A DNA stretch of 64,000 bases from an uncultured Desulfobacter sp. (GTDB lineage: Bacteria; Desulfobacterota; Desulfobacteria; Desulfobacterales; Desulfobacteraceae), in assembly GCF_963666675.1 (NCBI RefSeq), contig NZ_OY762929.1:4684001-4748000 (forward strand). The letters run 5' to 3'. A program made the position numbers and the translations under genes. The notes beneath the pieces were generated by a model, which saw nothing but the letters and a program-made list of their open reading frames with translations, searched no databases and was not told the origin of the DNA. Of the stretch, positions 1-9,145 are shown one piece after another (the stretch's first letter is position 1; each line of letters begins with the position of its first letter).

Positions 1-198
1 TTCAGACAATTTGTTTGCAGGATTTCTTTCTGCATGGGGGCGCTTATCTTCTATTTCAGCAGTCGTTTTTTTCTGCCACCGCTGTAAGGTCCTTTCTGAA
101 ATTCCTATTATTTCACAAGCCTTACATTGGCGAGCACCGGATTTACAAGCTTCTTCCACCAAAGACAATATCTGCATTTTGTCTTCAGTAGGAATCAT
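1..198 (-). CDS. IS3-like transposase OrfB, N-terminal part (runs off the window)
   Basis: The ATG at 198-196 opens a frame that stays open to the window edge. The visible 66 residues contain a helix-turn-helix region around ACEIIGISERTLQRWQKK, as at the start of IS3-type OrfB proteins. It overlaps the upstream OrfA by 14 bases in another frame, the usual IS3 arrangement. The catalytic DDE domain would lie outside the window, so neither completeness nor activity can be judged. Confidence 0.65.
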   Translation of the reverse strand, partial: MIPTEDKMQILSLVEEACKSGARQCKACEIIGISERTLQRWQKKTTAEIEDKRPHAERNPANKLSE

Positions 199-718
199 TC
201 TTCCCCTTTGTCCCCCCAGATGTCCTGGACTTTTTTTTTAACACAAGCAGGGCGGCAGCTTCTGCTAACGCTTTCTCCTTACGGGTTAATTCTTTTTCAA
301 GGGCTTTAGTCTTGCGTTGCAATTCTTGCTCTTTTTGCTTGGTTTTCTTGACAAAATTTTGATCGGGGCTCTTTCTACATCCGGATATACAGTCTTTCTT
401 CCACTCTTCTAACTGTTCCGGGTATATTCCATGTTTCCGGCAATATTCATTTTTTTCTGCTTCACTTAACGACGCAGTTTCCAATACTGCCTGAAATTTC
501 CTCTCGGCTGACCAGGTTTTCTTCTTCGAGCCCACTGTACTCCCATTCCTTTTTTTGTAATTTCTTAGCCAGGTTGCTACCGTTGAATTTGGAACGTTAG
601 CCTCTTTTGAAAAGTTTACCATCGGCGTGCCTGGGTTTAAAAGAATTTTCTGAATCATTGCCGTTTTGAATTCTTGTGTATACTCCACGTTTTCATATCC
701 ATTCCACGCCCTGTTCAA
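185..718 (-). CDS. IS3-like transposase OrfA (helix-turn-helix protein)
   Basis: A protein of up to 177 residues. The N-terminal part (EFKTAMIQKIL, then SKEANVPNSTVATWLRNYKK) is a transposase-type HTH, with a second HTH-like segment (AERKFQAVLE...EYCRKHGIYPEQLEEWKK) at about 70-110. A charged coiled coil (KQKEQELQRKTKALEKELTRKEKAL) follows, as expected for a dimerising OrfA. The start is uncertain: TTG at 718 or GTG at 688, neither with a clear ribosome site. OrfB follows with a 14-base overlap. The family call is firm; the exact IS group is not. Confidence 0.7.
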   Translation of the reverse strand: MNRAWNGYENVEYTQEFKTAMIQKILLNPGTPMVNFSKEANVPNSTVATWLRNYKKRNGSTVGSKKKTWSAERKFQAVLETASLSEAEKNEYCRKHGIYPEQLEEWKKDCISGCRKSPDQNFVKKTKQKEQELQRKTKALEKELTRKEKALAEAAALLVLKKKSRTSGGTKGKNDSY

Positions 719-763
719 ATTGTCTTATTGGCTTTTCGTTCGACACGACAACTATCCTGACAC

Positions 764-1018
764 ATCGGGGCAGAAAAGATTGGAAAAGGAGACTTTGACT
801 CACCAGTCACTCTCTCGGCAAAAGATGAACTTGGAGATTTGGCTAGAAGCTTAAATGCTATGGCCCAAAATCTTAAAGAGTCCGAATTAAATCTGTTAGC
901 TGCAAATGAACACCTAAAAACAGAAATACAAGAAAAAAACAAGATGGCAAAAGAATTGGGTGCGGCTCTTTTGAAACATATGAAAGCCATGGTCATTAAA
1001 GGTGTTCAGGGTTGTTAG
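764..1018 (+). pseudogene. Sensor-protein HAMP-domain fragment
   Basis: The frame read from 764 gives a HAMP domain (HIGAEKIGKGDFDSPV, then AKDELGDLARSLNAMAQNL) followed by a coiled-coil linker (LKTEIQEKNKMAKELGAALL), ending at TAG 1016-1018. An in-frame TGA at 758 closes it on the left, and it has no start codon, sensor domain or kinase domain. It lies between an IS3-like end and an ISKra4-type element. It may be the front half of the kinase at 3638, but the linker already reaches the H-box position, so a simple two-piece split is not certain. Confidence 0.65.
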
Positions 1019-1144
1019 TCTTATTTTTATGCTGCTTTCCAGCAAGATAATTCATTTGTCAGTGACTATCTGATGTAAATTGCAAAAATTTCCTGGACAG
1101 CGAGTCATAATTCCGTTATGAAAGAATAGCGGGAGGTAGATGAC

Positions 1145-2032
1145 ATGCAAATCAAGCAACAAACCTTTTGTGGTCGAAAGTTTACCGGTAAAGAAATCGC
1201 ATTAATCCAGGAAGTCGTTGCTACCTGTGGAGGCCTTAGCCGACGAGAACTGGCACATACCGTATGCGAACTTCTGGAATGGAAACGCCCTAATGATCGG
1301 CTAAAAGTCCGGGAATGTAGTGATTTTTTGGAGCTTTTAGAGGCCAAGGGAGCTCTAACCCTTCCTGAAAAGAAACAACAAACAAAGATCGTTTTTCACA
1401 AGAGTATTCCCCAAACACCCTGTAAGCAACCCCACAGCACTTTGCGTGGCAGAGTAGAAGAATTTACACCTCTTGAGGTACAGCGGGTTCAGAATCGAGA
1501 GCAGAGGGATCTGTTTAAGGAACTCATCGGTCGCCATCATTACCTGGGATATGCAATGCCTTTTGGCGCCAGATTGCAGTATCTGATTTATGTAAACCGT
1601 CCCCATCGAGAAATTGTGGGGTGCATCCAGTTCTCAAGCCCTGCCTGGCGGATGCGTGCTCGCGATGAATGGATCGGTTGGACAGATGAAAGGCGTAAGG
1701 TCGCTCTACAAAAGGTGGTGAACAACAGCCGTTTTCTGATCCTTGCTCCCATCCAAAATTTAGCGAGCATGATACTGTCATGTAGTCTCCGGGAACTCAG
1801 AGATGATTGGGAACAGCAGTATGGTCTTAAACCCATGCTGGTAGAGACATTGGTGGATCGACAACAATTCCACGGTGGCTGTTATCGGGCATCGACCTGG
1901 ATTGAGTTGGGGAAAACCACTGGTCGTGGGCGCATGGACCGATTCGGCAAACGTCATGGCGCTGATGTAAAAACCATATTAGTATATCCACTGGAAAAAG
2001 ATGCTGTTCACCAACTCAGGGAGGGGATATGA
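1145..2032 (+). CDS. DruA-like DUF4338 protein, IS accessory gene
   Basis: 295 residues, start ATG with GGGAGG 8 bases upstream. The N-terminal 90 residues resemble a winged-helix segment (GGLSRRELAHTVCELLEW). The C-terminal 190 residues are the DUF4338 domain (RHHYLGY, GCIQFSSPAW, WIGW, NNSRFLIL, LVETLVDRQQFHGGCYRASTW, GRGRMD), which by my recollection is also the domain of DruA in Druantia anti-phage systems. Here it is translationally coupled to a transposase with a 4-base overlap. A role in the element's mobility or maintenance is therefore likelier than a free-standing defence role. The function of this IS version is unknown. Confidence 0.75.
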   Translation: MQIKQQTFCGRKFTGKEIALIQEVVATCGGLSRRELAHTVCELLEWKRPNDRLKVRECSDFLELLEAKGALTLPEKKQQTKIVFHKSIPQTPCKQPHSTLRGRVEEFTPLEVQRVQNREQRDLFKELIGRHHYLGYAMPFGARLQYLIYVNRPHREIVGCIQFSSPAWRMRARDEWIGWTDERRKVALQKVVNNSRFLILAPIQNLASMILSCSLRELRDDWEQQYGLKPMLVETLVDRQQFHGGCYRASTWIELGKTTGRGRMDRFGKRHGADVKTILVYPLEKDAVHQLREGI

Positions 2033-3600
2033 ATCCAGCGGTTTCCCTTTCTGCTGTGGAGCATTTACCTTCCCCCGTCATTGATCCGGGGCAAAAATGC
2101 TATGATGATATTGTCAATTTTCTTAATTCCAAGGAGAATCATTCAGTGAAACTCAGTGATTTGGAACAAGCACTTGAAAAACGAGGACGTGAGCTGATGC
2201 GCATCCTGCTTCAGGAACATTTAGACAAGCTCGGTCCCAGTCATTGTGAAGAGCCGGTCTGTGGAGCCGATGGCATTGTTCGACCGAAAGTGAGGCCACA
2301 GGATCGAAAAATCGAAACCGTATTTGGAACGGTATCGGAAAGTCGTGCCGGATATGGAAACAAGGGCGTGGCAAGTTTGCACCCGTTGGATGCCCGATTG
2401 AATCTTCCCCCAGAACTTTATTCCCTCGAACTTCGTCGCCGTGTGGCTGAAAACGCTTCAAAGAGTTCTTTTGACGAGACTGTCGAAACGATCAAGAAAA
2501 CCACTGGAGCCGATATTCCCAAACGTCAGGTAGAAGAGTTAACACAGCGAGCAGCTCGGGATTTTGACGCATTTTATGAAATACGGCAATGCAACCCGGC
2601 GGATGAGACAGTTACTGGTCCAATACTGGTAATCACCACCGATGGTAAGGGCGTGGTAATGCATGAGCAGGACCTGCGGGAACAAACCCGGAAAGCTGCC
2701 CGGAAACGAAAGCCTCAGATGGAAAGCCGGCTATCCAAAGGGGAAAAGAAAAATGCCAAGCGAATGGCAACCGTTGCCGCTGTATATACTATAGATACGT
2801 TTAAACGTACGCCCCAAGACTTGCTTCCGGGGAATGACAAGTCGAATACAAAAACAAGCCCTCACCCGGAACAAAAGCGTGTATGGGCAAGCCTTGAAAA
2901 ATCAGCCGAGCAGGTCATTGCATCGGCCTTTTCTGAGGCCTCCCACCGTGATCCCAACCACGAAAAACATTGGGTTGCCTTAGTGGACGGCGAAAATCAA
3001 CAACTACGAATCCTGAAACGTATGGCCAAAAGACAAAATGTGGCCCTTACGATCATTGTTGATATTATTCATGTTATTGAATACCTCTGGAAAGCTGGCA
3101 GGGCATTTCATCCCAAATCCGGCCCGGAGCTTGAAAAATGGGTCCAGTACCGCTTGGCTAAAGTACTCGATGGCAAGGCCGGATTGATGGCAGGGGGGAT
3201 GCGTAGAAGTGCTACATTAAAAAAATTTACAGACAAACAACGTAAACCTGTAGAAGCCTGCGCAACGTATTTGAAAAATAAAGCACCGTACCTTGAATAC
3301 CATCATTATCTTGACCTTGGCCTCCCTATTGCCACAGGAGTTATTGAGGGCGCATGTCGTCATCTTGTAAAGGACCGAATGGATATAACTGGTGCCAAAT
3401 GGCGGTTGTCCAGTGCTGAAGCAGTGTTGCGTCTGCGTGCCTTGCGGAGTAGTAACGATTTTGATGAGTATTGGAATTTTCATGAAGCCTGCGAATACGA
3501 ACGTAATCACCGGGCTCTTTATCAACATGGTGAGGTTCCGGCTACAAAGCTACCAAAACCTTCACCGAAACGACGGGGGCATCTAAAAGTGATCAAGTAA
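2029..3600 (+). CDS. ISKra4-family transposase
   Basis: 523 residues, apparently full length, no internal stop. Candidate catalytic acidic positions lie in VITTDGKGV, VALVDGENQQL and VDIIHVIEYLWKAG, followed by the C-terminal family block (VIEGACRHLVKDRMDITGAKWRL, EAVLRLRALR). It starts inside the last codons of the DUF4338 gene (ATGA overlap), implying coupled translation. It would cut and join the element's ends. The intact frame suggests recent or continuing activity. Confidence 0.8.
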   Translation: MNPAVSLSAVEHLPSPVIDPGQKCYDDIVNFLNSKENHSVKLSDLEQALEKRGRELMRILLQEHLDKLGPSHCEEPVCGADGIVRPKVRPQDRKIETVFGTVSESRAGYGNKGVASLHPLDARLNLPPELYSLELRRRVAENASKSSFDETVETIKKTTGADIPKRQVEELTQRAARDFDAFYEIRQCNPADETVTGPILVITTDGKGVVMHEQDLREQTRKAARKRKPQMESRLSKGEKKNAKRMATVAAVYTIDTFKRTPQDLLPGNDKSNTKTSPHPEQKRVWASLEKSAEQVIASAFSEASHRDPNHEKHWVALVDGENQQLRILKRMAKRQNVALTIIVDIIHVIEYLWKAGRAFHPKSGPELEKWVQYRLAKVLDGKAGLMAGGMRRSATLKKFTDKQRKPVEACATYLKNKAPYLEYHHYLDLGLPIATGVIEGACRHLVKDRMDITGAKWRLSSAEAVLRLRALRSSNDFDEYWNFHEACEYERNHRALYQHGEVPATKLPKPSPKRRGHLKVIK

Positions 3601-3637
3601 TGCTGGCAAAGAATGGCAAATATCATGACTACCAGCT

Positions 3638-4807
3638 TTGGTCAGACATGTCGTAAAAGAGCCGCACCCAAAAGAATTAATACAAGCCCATAAAATGGAG
3701 GCCATCGGGACCCTCGCTGGCGGTATAGCACATGATTTTAATAATATTTTATCATCAATATTAGGATTCTCTGATTTAGCACTTACCCAGGCACAAAAAG
3801 GATCTGTTATTGAAGATGACCTAAAAGAAATTCATGCTGCAGGTCATCGTGCAAAAGAATTGGTCAAACAGATCCTTACGTTCGCCCGAAAATCAGAAGA
3901 TACTATAAAGCCTGTTCGTGTTGATATTATCGCAAAAGAAGTGTTGAAACTAATCCGTTCATCCATACCAAGTACAATAATTATTGTTGAAGAGATCGAA
4001 AACACAAAGCAAGTATTGGAAAATCCGACTCAGATCCACCAAATTTTGATGAATCTAATCACAAATGCCGCGCATTCCATGGATGAAAGCGGTGGTGTGC
4101 TTGAATGCAGTTTGAAGGATTTAAATGTGGAAAGCGCCATCTTATTAGACGGGGAGCTTTTAAAACCGGGAAACTATTTGAAACTTATCGTATCTGATAC
4201 AGGAACCGGAATTCCTGATGACATTATTGAATCAATATTTGAGCCATATTTTACAACCAAAGATCAAGGCGAAGGTACCGGCATGGGGCTGGCGGTCGTG
4301 CACGGTATCATTGAAAAATGTAATGGTAAAATTTTTGTTGAAAGTGAATACGGGAAAGGATCAATTTTCACCATTTTCTTACCCTCTGTGGAGGACGAAG
4401 TTAAGGAAAATACAAAGACTCAATTAGAATCGCCTAAAGGAGACGAAAGCATACTTTTTGTAGATGACGAACCCGCGATTACAAAAATGGGAAAAAGAGT
4501 TTTAAGCGAACTTGGCTATAATGTAGACGTTTGTACCAGCAGCATTGATGCATTAGAGTTGTTTAAGAAAAAAACGGTGGCATACGATCTTATTATTTCA
4601 GATATGACCATGCCTAAAATGACAGGGTATCAACTTGCCGAACAAATCCTGAAAATTCAACCAGGCACTAAATTCATACTTTGCACAGGGTATAGCAATA
4701 AAGTGAATCAAGATAAAATTAGAAAAATCGGCATTAGTGCTTTGATGATCAAGCCTGTTGACAATGAACAAATGGCCAATATGGTAAGAAAAATTTTGGA
4801 TGGGTAA
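3638..4807 (+). CDS. Hybrid histidine kinase lacking a sensor (HisKA-HATPase-REC), probably truncated
   Basis: 389 residues from a TTG start; the frame opens just after an in-frame TGA at the edge of the upstream insertion element. The H-box (GGIAHDFNNIL, His32), N-box (NLITNAAHSM), G1 (DTGTGIPDD) and G2 (GEGTGMGLAVVHGI) are all present, followed by a receiver domain with its phosphoacceptor in ISDMTMPKMTG and the conserved lysine in IKPVDN. No sensor or membrane region precedes the H-box, which is unusual for this class and fits truncation by the insertion. Close relative in sequence of the next gene, also a hybrid kinase. Whether it is still expressed is unknown. Confidence 0.75.
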   Translation: MVRHVVKEPHPKELIQAHKMEAIGTLAGGIAHDFNNILSSILGFSDLALTQAQKGSVIEDDLKEIHAAGHRAKELVKQILTFARKSEDTIKPVRVDIIAKEVLKLIRSSIPSTIIIVEEIENTKQVLENPTQIHQILMNLITNAAHSMDESGGVLECSLKDLNVESAILLDGELLKPGNYLKLIVSDTGTGIPDDIIESIFEPYFTTKDQGEGTGMGLAVVHGIIEKCNGKIFVESEYGKGSIFTIFLPSVEDEVKENTKTQLESPKGDESILFVDDEPAITKMGKRVLSELGYNVDVCTSSIDALELFKKKTVAYDLIISDMTMPKMTGYQLAEQILKIQPGTKFILCTGYSNKVNQDKIRKIGISALMIKPVDNEQMANMVRKILDG

Positions 4808-5011
4808 GCCTTTCTTGATGCTAACCGTGTAAACGTGTCCAATGAACAGGTTCTGCATGGTTACCACAACATCTATTTTGCTGTCCAAAAAATGCACATT
4901 AAAGCTGTTGATCCTGAACGATGATCGGCACAAAAGGACCGGACCTGCTCTGGATAGGGCTTTCCATCACTTGGGTTACGTCAATAACAATACTGAGGAA
5001 TGACATCTAAA

Positions 5012-7483
5012 ATGAATAAGAGCTTAACATCTATTTTGGTATTTCTTCTATTTGTGTTGTGTTTTGTGCCTATTGCATTTTCGAAAAACCAAATCGTTAA
5101 AGTTGGTGTCTATGACAACGCACCGATTGTGTATATGGATGAAAATGGTGATTTTGCAGGGCTCTCAGTAGATGTGCTTGCGTATATCGCGGACAAAGAG
5201 AATTGGACGCTTGAATATAAATTCGGCACATGGAGTGAGTGTATAAATAGACTTGAAAACAGCGAAATTGATATACAAGTATATATCGCATTCTCCGAAG
5301 CGCGGGCATTGAGATATGACTATAATAACGAAATGTTAATAAGTAACTGGGGGGGGGTCTATACTAGGAAAGGAAGCGATATTAAAACCATATTTGACCT
5401 TAAAGGAAAACGGGTTGCGCTCTTAAAAAAAGCGATTCATCCGCCGGCGTTTCGAAAAATGATCAGTTCATTTGATATCAAGATTGATGAAATAGAAATA
5501 GAAATAGAAAATCACAATATTGGTTTTGCTCTTGTCCAAGAAAAGAAAGCAGATGCAATTGTCGCAAATCGTATATTTGGGCTTGCAAATTATAAACAAT
5601 ACGATCTTGAGAAAACAAATATAATTTTCAATCCCATCGAAATCAGATATGCCTCTCCAAAAGGCACAAATGCAAACACACTAAAATCAATTGATAAGCA
5701 TCTTAAAATTCTAAAATCAGATTCAAATTCAATTTTTTATCAATCGTTTAATACCGCTTTCGGGCTGAATAAATCCTCCAATCCTATATCGAGATGGTTT
5801 TATTGGGGGATAATAATCTCTTTCTCATTAATAGTATTTCTTTTTATTTTTACTATAATTTTAAATTACCGTGTGAAAACAAAGACATACGAACTGAAAA
5901 ATGAAGTGACTGAAAGAATTAAAAAGGAAAAGTCACTCAAAGAAAGTGAATTGGCGCTTAAGAAAAGTGAAGAAAGATTCAAGGCTATCTACGAAAACGC
6001 TCCCGTATTAATTAATGCGTTCGATGAAAACGGACACTGTCTCCTTTGGAACAATGAATGCCGGAAAACGTTTGGGTGGACTATCGAGGAAATTAATACG
6101 CATGGTGATGCCCTTTCTTTATTCTATCCTGATCCGGAAGTAAGAGATGAAGTAATTCGAACGGTTACGACTGATCCAGATGCGCATTTCAGGGAATGGT
6201 ATCCCGTGACAAAAGCTGGAAAAACCCTTGATACTATGTGGGCTAATTTCACATTGCCTGACGGTCTGACATTCAATTTGGGTTATGATATTACCGAACG
6301 AAACAAGGCCGAAAACGAGAAGCAAGTCCTCCAAGAAAAGCTCCACCAGTCTCGAAAAATGGAATCTATCGGACAACTCGCCGGTGGTATCGCCCATGAT
6401 TTTAACAATATTCTTTATCCGATTATCGCTTTCTCCCAGCTTTCACAGAGAGATTTACCTGAAGACCACCCAGTTCAAGAAAACCTGCAAGACATATTGG
6501 ATGGTGCAAAACGAGCCGAGGACTTAGTCAAACGAATCCTTCTCTTTGCAAGACAAAAGGAACGTAAACTGGAAACGATGATACTGCAGCCTATAATCAA
6601 AGAATCCTATAAACTTTTAAGGTCCTCCATTCCAGCCAACATCAACCTGATACTCGATCTTTATACAGGTGAAGATTTTGTGTTATGTGACGCCACCGAA
6701 ATCCATGAGATCATAATTAACCTTTGTACAAATGCATATCATGCGATAATCAAACATGAAGGTGAAATTGTCGTCGGTTTGAAGAAGGAAAACCCTGCCC
6801 CGGAAATGGATTTGCCTCCTGGGGAATACCTTTGTTTGAGTGTTAAAGATAATGGCGGCGGTATCCCTGATGAAGTTAAAGATAAAATCTTTGAACCATA
6901 TGTAACGACAAAAGAGATAGGCAAAGGATCGGGTTTAGGGTTATCGGTCGTTTATGGCATCGTTGAATCATATAAAGGTAAAATAAATATTGACAGCAGC
7001 CCTGTCCATGGGACCGAATTTATCATTTTCTTACCAATTTCCAAAGCTGCACCCATGGTTCAAAATATTCATGACAAGGAATCCTTAAAAAAAGGAGATG
7101 AACGAATTCTATTTGTAGATGATGAGCCTTCAATTACTAAATTGGCAACCCAGGCCTTAGAGCGGTGCGGGTATCTTGTCACTGCAGTAAATGAAAGCAA
7201 AATAGCATTAAGCCTGTTCCAATCAACACCTGATGATTTTGACCTGGTGATTACTGATATGGCTATGCCCGGCATGGTCGGTACCGAATTATCAAAAAAA
7301 ATACTGGAAATTCGTCCTGATATTAAAATTATGATTTGCTCTGGTTTTAGTGACAGATTGGAGAAGGAAAAATTAAAGGATTTCGGGGTGGTCGCGTTCC
7401 TTGACAAACCTCTTTCGATTGATGTTTTGGCAAAAGTGACCAGAGACGTACTTGATAACAAAGATCTTTTGAGTATTGCTTAA
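5012..7483 (+). CDS. Hybrid sensor kinase: SBP_bac_3 - TM - PAS - HisKA - HATPase - REC
   Basis: 823 residues from ATG 5012, preferred over ATG 5000 because GAGGA lies upstream and the signal peptide (MNKSLTSILVFLLFVLC) then begins at residue 1. Residues ~30-265 form a solute-binding-protein family 3 domain, so the ligand is likely an amino-acid-like small molecule sensed in the periplasm. A membrane helix at ~267-290 (WGIIISFSLIVFLFIFTIIL) is followed by a PAS domain (~320-430), the H-box with His462 (GGIAHDFNNILY), an ATPase domain (NLCTNAYHAI, DNGGGIPDE, GKGSGLGLSVVYGI) and a C-terminal receiver (ITDMAMPGMVG, DKPLS). No dedicated response regulator is adjacent. Confidence 0.85.
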   Translation: MNKSLTSILVFLLFVLCFVPIAFSKNQIVKVGVYDNAPIVYMDENGDFAGLSVDVLAYIADKENWTLEYKFGTWSECINRLENSEIDIQVYIAFSEARALRYDYNNEMLISNWGGVYTRKGSDIKTIFDLKGKRVALLKKAIHPPAFRKMISSFDIKIDEIEIEIENHNIGFALVQEKKADAIVANRIFGLANYKQYDLEKTNIIFNPIEIRYASPKGTNANTLKSIDKHLKILKSDSNSIFYQSFNTAFGLNKSSNPISRWFYWGIIISFSLIVFLFIFTIILNYRVKTKTYELKNEVTERIKKEKSLKESELALKKSEERFKAIYENAPVLINAFDENGHCLLWNNECRKTFGWTIEEINTHGDALSLFYPDPEVRDEVIRTVTTDPDAHFREWYPVTKAGKTLDTMWANFTLPDGLTFNLGYDITERNKAENEKQVLQEKLHQSRKMESIGQLAGGIAHDFNNILYPIIAFSQLSQRDLPEDHPVQENLQDILDGAKRAEDLVKRILLFARQKERKLETMILQPIIKESYKLLRSSIPANINLILDLYTGEDFVLCDATEIHEIIINLCTNAYHAIIKHEGEIVVGLKKENPAPEMDLPPGEYLCLSVKDNGGGIPDEVKDKIFEPYVTTKEIGKGSGLGLSVVYGIVESYKGKINIDSSPVHGTEFIIFLPISKAAPMVQNIHDKESLKKGDERILFVDDEPSITKLATQALERCGYLVTAVNESKIALSLFQSTPDDFDLVITDMAMPGMVGTELSKKILEIRPDIKIMICSGFSDRLEKEKLKDFGVVAFLDKPLSIDVLAKVTRDVLDNKDLLSIA

Positions 7484-7499
7484 AGCGCCCCCCATAAAC

Positions 7500-7660
7500 T
7501 CAACCCAGATTAAGCCGCCAGCATTCTTTGGTAAGGTTTTTACCCCAGACTCGACTGACTTTTGTTTCAACCGGTTGAACTCCGGTGTCGGCGTATAGGC
7601 GGCGGGCTGAATCCAAAAAATCAATGGTCCATAGTAGAACAAAACGGTACCCGTTGTCTG
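7500..7660 (-). pseudogene. GNAT acetyltransferase C-terminal remnant
   Basis: Read on the minus strand, this stretch gives GYRFVLLWTIDFLDSARRLY then ADTGVQPVETKVSRVWGK and ends ECWRLNLG at a TGA (7502-7500). This matches the last ~50 residues of MarR/GNAT-type N-acetyltransferases (ARRLYE-AGF-V...W--L). No start, acetyl-CoA-binding motif or upstream part is present, so it is a gene remnant. It lies tail to tail with the hybrid kinase. Confidence 0.6.
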
Positions 7661-7714
7661 TGAAAGGGGGGGATACAATGAGATCACGGCCCCTATTCCG
7701 ATTTATAGCGCATT

Positions 7715-8143
7715 TTAAAATCCTTTATCCGGTTTATTTCTCATTTTTTCAACCAGCCACCCTGTGGGAAAAAATAATATCCACGGCAACACATAATAAA
7801 CAGTGAGATACCAAAATTGCGTTAAAAATTTCATGCCATGGCCAAGATAAAAACCACAGTAGAGCATATCATAAAAAAACAGGGGCACCGAGATATAAAA
7901 GGACCACCAAAAAGACACGTTAACCGCATTTCCAGGCCTATCACGTTTAGCGCTTTGATAGACAACAAACCAAATAGGAGGCAAAATTACAAAATCGAAA
8001 AAAGCCATAAATCCCACTGAATACTGCTGATAGTAGCCCGGCCGCCCTGCAAGCCAAAATAAAAACCAAGCGATCGATACAAGGAGAAAGAGCCGTAAAT
8101 GTTTTCGTGGTTTCATATCTTTATCATCAAAAAAGTAAATCAA
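7715..8143 (-). CDS. Small four-helix membrane protein of unknown function
   Basis: Up to 142 residues from TTG 8143, or 133 from ATG 8116 (MKPRKHLRL, a positively charged start). Four hydrophobic segments are visible: LFLLVSIAWFLFWLA, MAFFDFVILPPIWFVVY, WSFYISVPLFFYDMLYCGFYL and WYLTVYYVLPWILFFPTGWLV, so it is an inner-membrane protein. I do not recognise the family. It is divergent from the AraC-type gene at 8211 with ~70 bases between them, which suggests, but does not prove, that the regulator controls it. Confidence 0.6.
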   Translation of the reverse strand: MIYFFDDKDMKPRKHLRLFLLVSIAWFLFWLAGRPGYYQQYSVGFMAFFDFVILPPIWFVVYQSAKRDRPGNAVNVSFWWSFYISVPLFFYDMLYCGFYLGHGMKFLTQFWYLTVYYVLPWILFFPTGWLVEKMRNKPDKGF

Positions 8144-8210
8144 GCCTTTCGGAGATTAACCTTTTAGGATAAAGAAATTCAAGAATAAAAAAAAAGAGCA
8201 ATAAAAGCAG

Positions 8211-9020
8211 ATGGTGAATAAAAAAGCCCTGATGAGAAGAGATGAGCCCCATCGACAATTCAGAGATTATATTCAATGCTATTGGACACTAAACGGTTCT
8301 GATAATAATATCGATGCATTCTATCGCACAGCTTTGGATGCGGGGTTGCAGCTCATATTCAATTTATTTGATCCTATTGAATGTATGGTTGATGATGCGT
8401 CACCAATTGCCATTGCCGGAGATTTCATGGTAGGGGCCTTAGCCAAACGAATCCAAATAAAGCCAACAGGATCCATATCATTGTTTGCAGTTCAATTTAC
8501 CCCTGACGGACTTTATCCGTTCCTCTCAATGCCTCCCGTAGATCTATCAAATTTTTGCGTTGAACTTGAAGAGGTTTGGGAACTCAATGGCCTTGGCCTG
8601 TCCCAATTAATTCACAGCGCGGGCCACACACCCGAAGACCTTATTCAAACCTTCGAAGGGTTCTTTGCAAGGCGGATGAATGCTTTCAGAAGGCATAGCT
8701 TAAGCGTTGAAAAGGCGGTAACCATCATTCGCGAACATAAAGGCCAAATCCCAATAAAAACCCTGGCAAATCAATTACAGATCAGCCGCCGCCACCTGGA
8801 ACGAAAATTCACCGAACGGATCGGGGTGCCGCCCAAGCAGCTTTGTCGAATCTTTCGCCTCAAAAATGTATTGATCAACTTGAGCCCGGCTGAAAATGAT
8901 TGGGCATCCCTCGCGGTAGCGAACGGATATTTCGACCAAGCGCATTTTATCCATGAATTCCAATTTTTCACAGGACAAAGCCCTATAACCTATTCAACGG
9001 CTGCGTGTTCCCAAAGATAA
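8211..9020 (+). CDS. AraC-family transcriptional regulator with DUF6597-type N-terminal domain
   Basis: 269 residues. The N-terminal half (PHRQFRDYIQCYWTLNG, ...LIFNLFDP, VGALAKRIQIKPTG, FAVQFTPDGLYPFL) matches the DUF6597-type sensor domain. Residues ~165-265 carry the double HTH of AraC proteins (IKTLANQLQISRRHLERKF, DWASLAVANGYFDQAHFIHEF). The ribosome site is weak and an internal ATG at codon 8 is an alternative start. It is divergently oriented to the membrane protein at 7715-8143, its most likely target. The effector is unknown. Confidence 0.8.
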   Translation: MVNKKALMRRDEPHRQFRDYIQCYWTLNGSDNNIDAFYRTALDAGLQLIFNLFDPIECMVDDASPIAIAGDFMVGALAKRIQIKPTGSISLFAVQFTPDGLYPFLSMPPVDLSNFCVELEEVWELNGLGLSQLIHSAGHTPEDLIQTFEGFFARRMNAFRRHSLSVEKAVTIIREHKGQIPIKTLANQLQISRRHLERKFTERIGVPPKQLCRIFRLKNVLINLSPAENDWASLAVANGYFDQAHFIHEFQFFTGQSPITYSTAACSQR

Positions 9021-9145
9021 AGCGGCTGCTGATTTCGTTGGTTAAAGTCGGATTTTTACAATACAGCTTAATCAAACATCTTCTAAGCTCCTCCCTGTCC
9101 AAGGCTATCAAAAACAAGATACTCAATATCATTTAAGGAGGGACG

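Larger units (their letters stand above)
1..760 (-). mobile_element. Partial IS3-like insertion sequence
   Basis: The OrfA/OrfB pair reads leftward out of the window, so only the 5' end of the element is present. Its right boundary probably lies between 720 and 764, because recognisable sensor-kinase coding sequence (a HAMP domain) begins at about 764 just after an in-frame stop. I could not define the terminal inverted repeat because the other end is missing. Confidence 0.5.
1008..3638 (+). mobile_element. ISKra4-family insertion sequence with DUF4338 accessory gene
   Basis: Two genes overlapping by an ATGA form the element: a DUF4338 protein and an ISKra4-type transposase. Candidate ends are imperfect inverted repeats: GGTTGTTAGTC near 1012 on the left, and the complement of GACTACCAGCT near 3630 on the right (about 13 of 19 bases match). 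Kinase sequence flanks both sides. Boundaries are approximate and no target duplication was resolved. Confidence 0.6.

Noticed and set aside
1145..2032. A complete Druantia anti-phage system
   Set aside because: Only the DruA-type domain is present; no DruB-E genes or large helicase are near, and the gene is coupled to a transposase.
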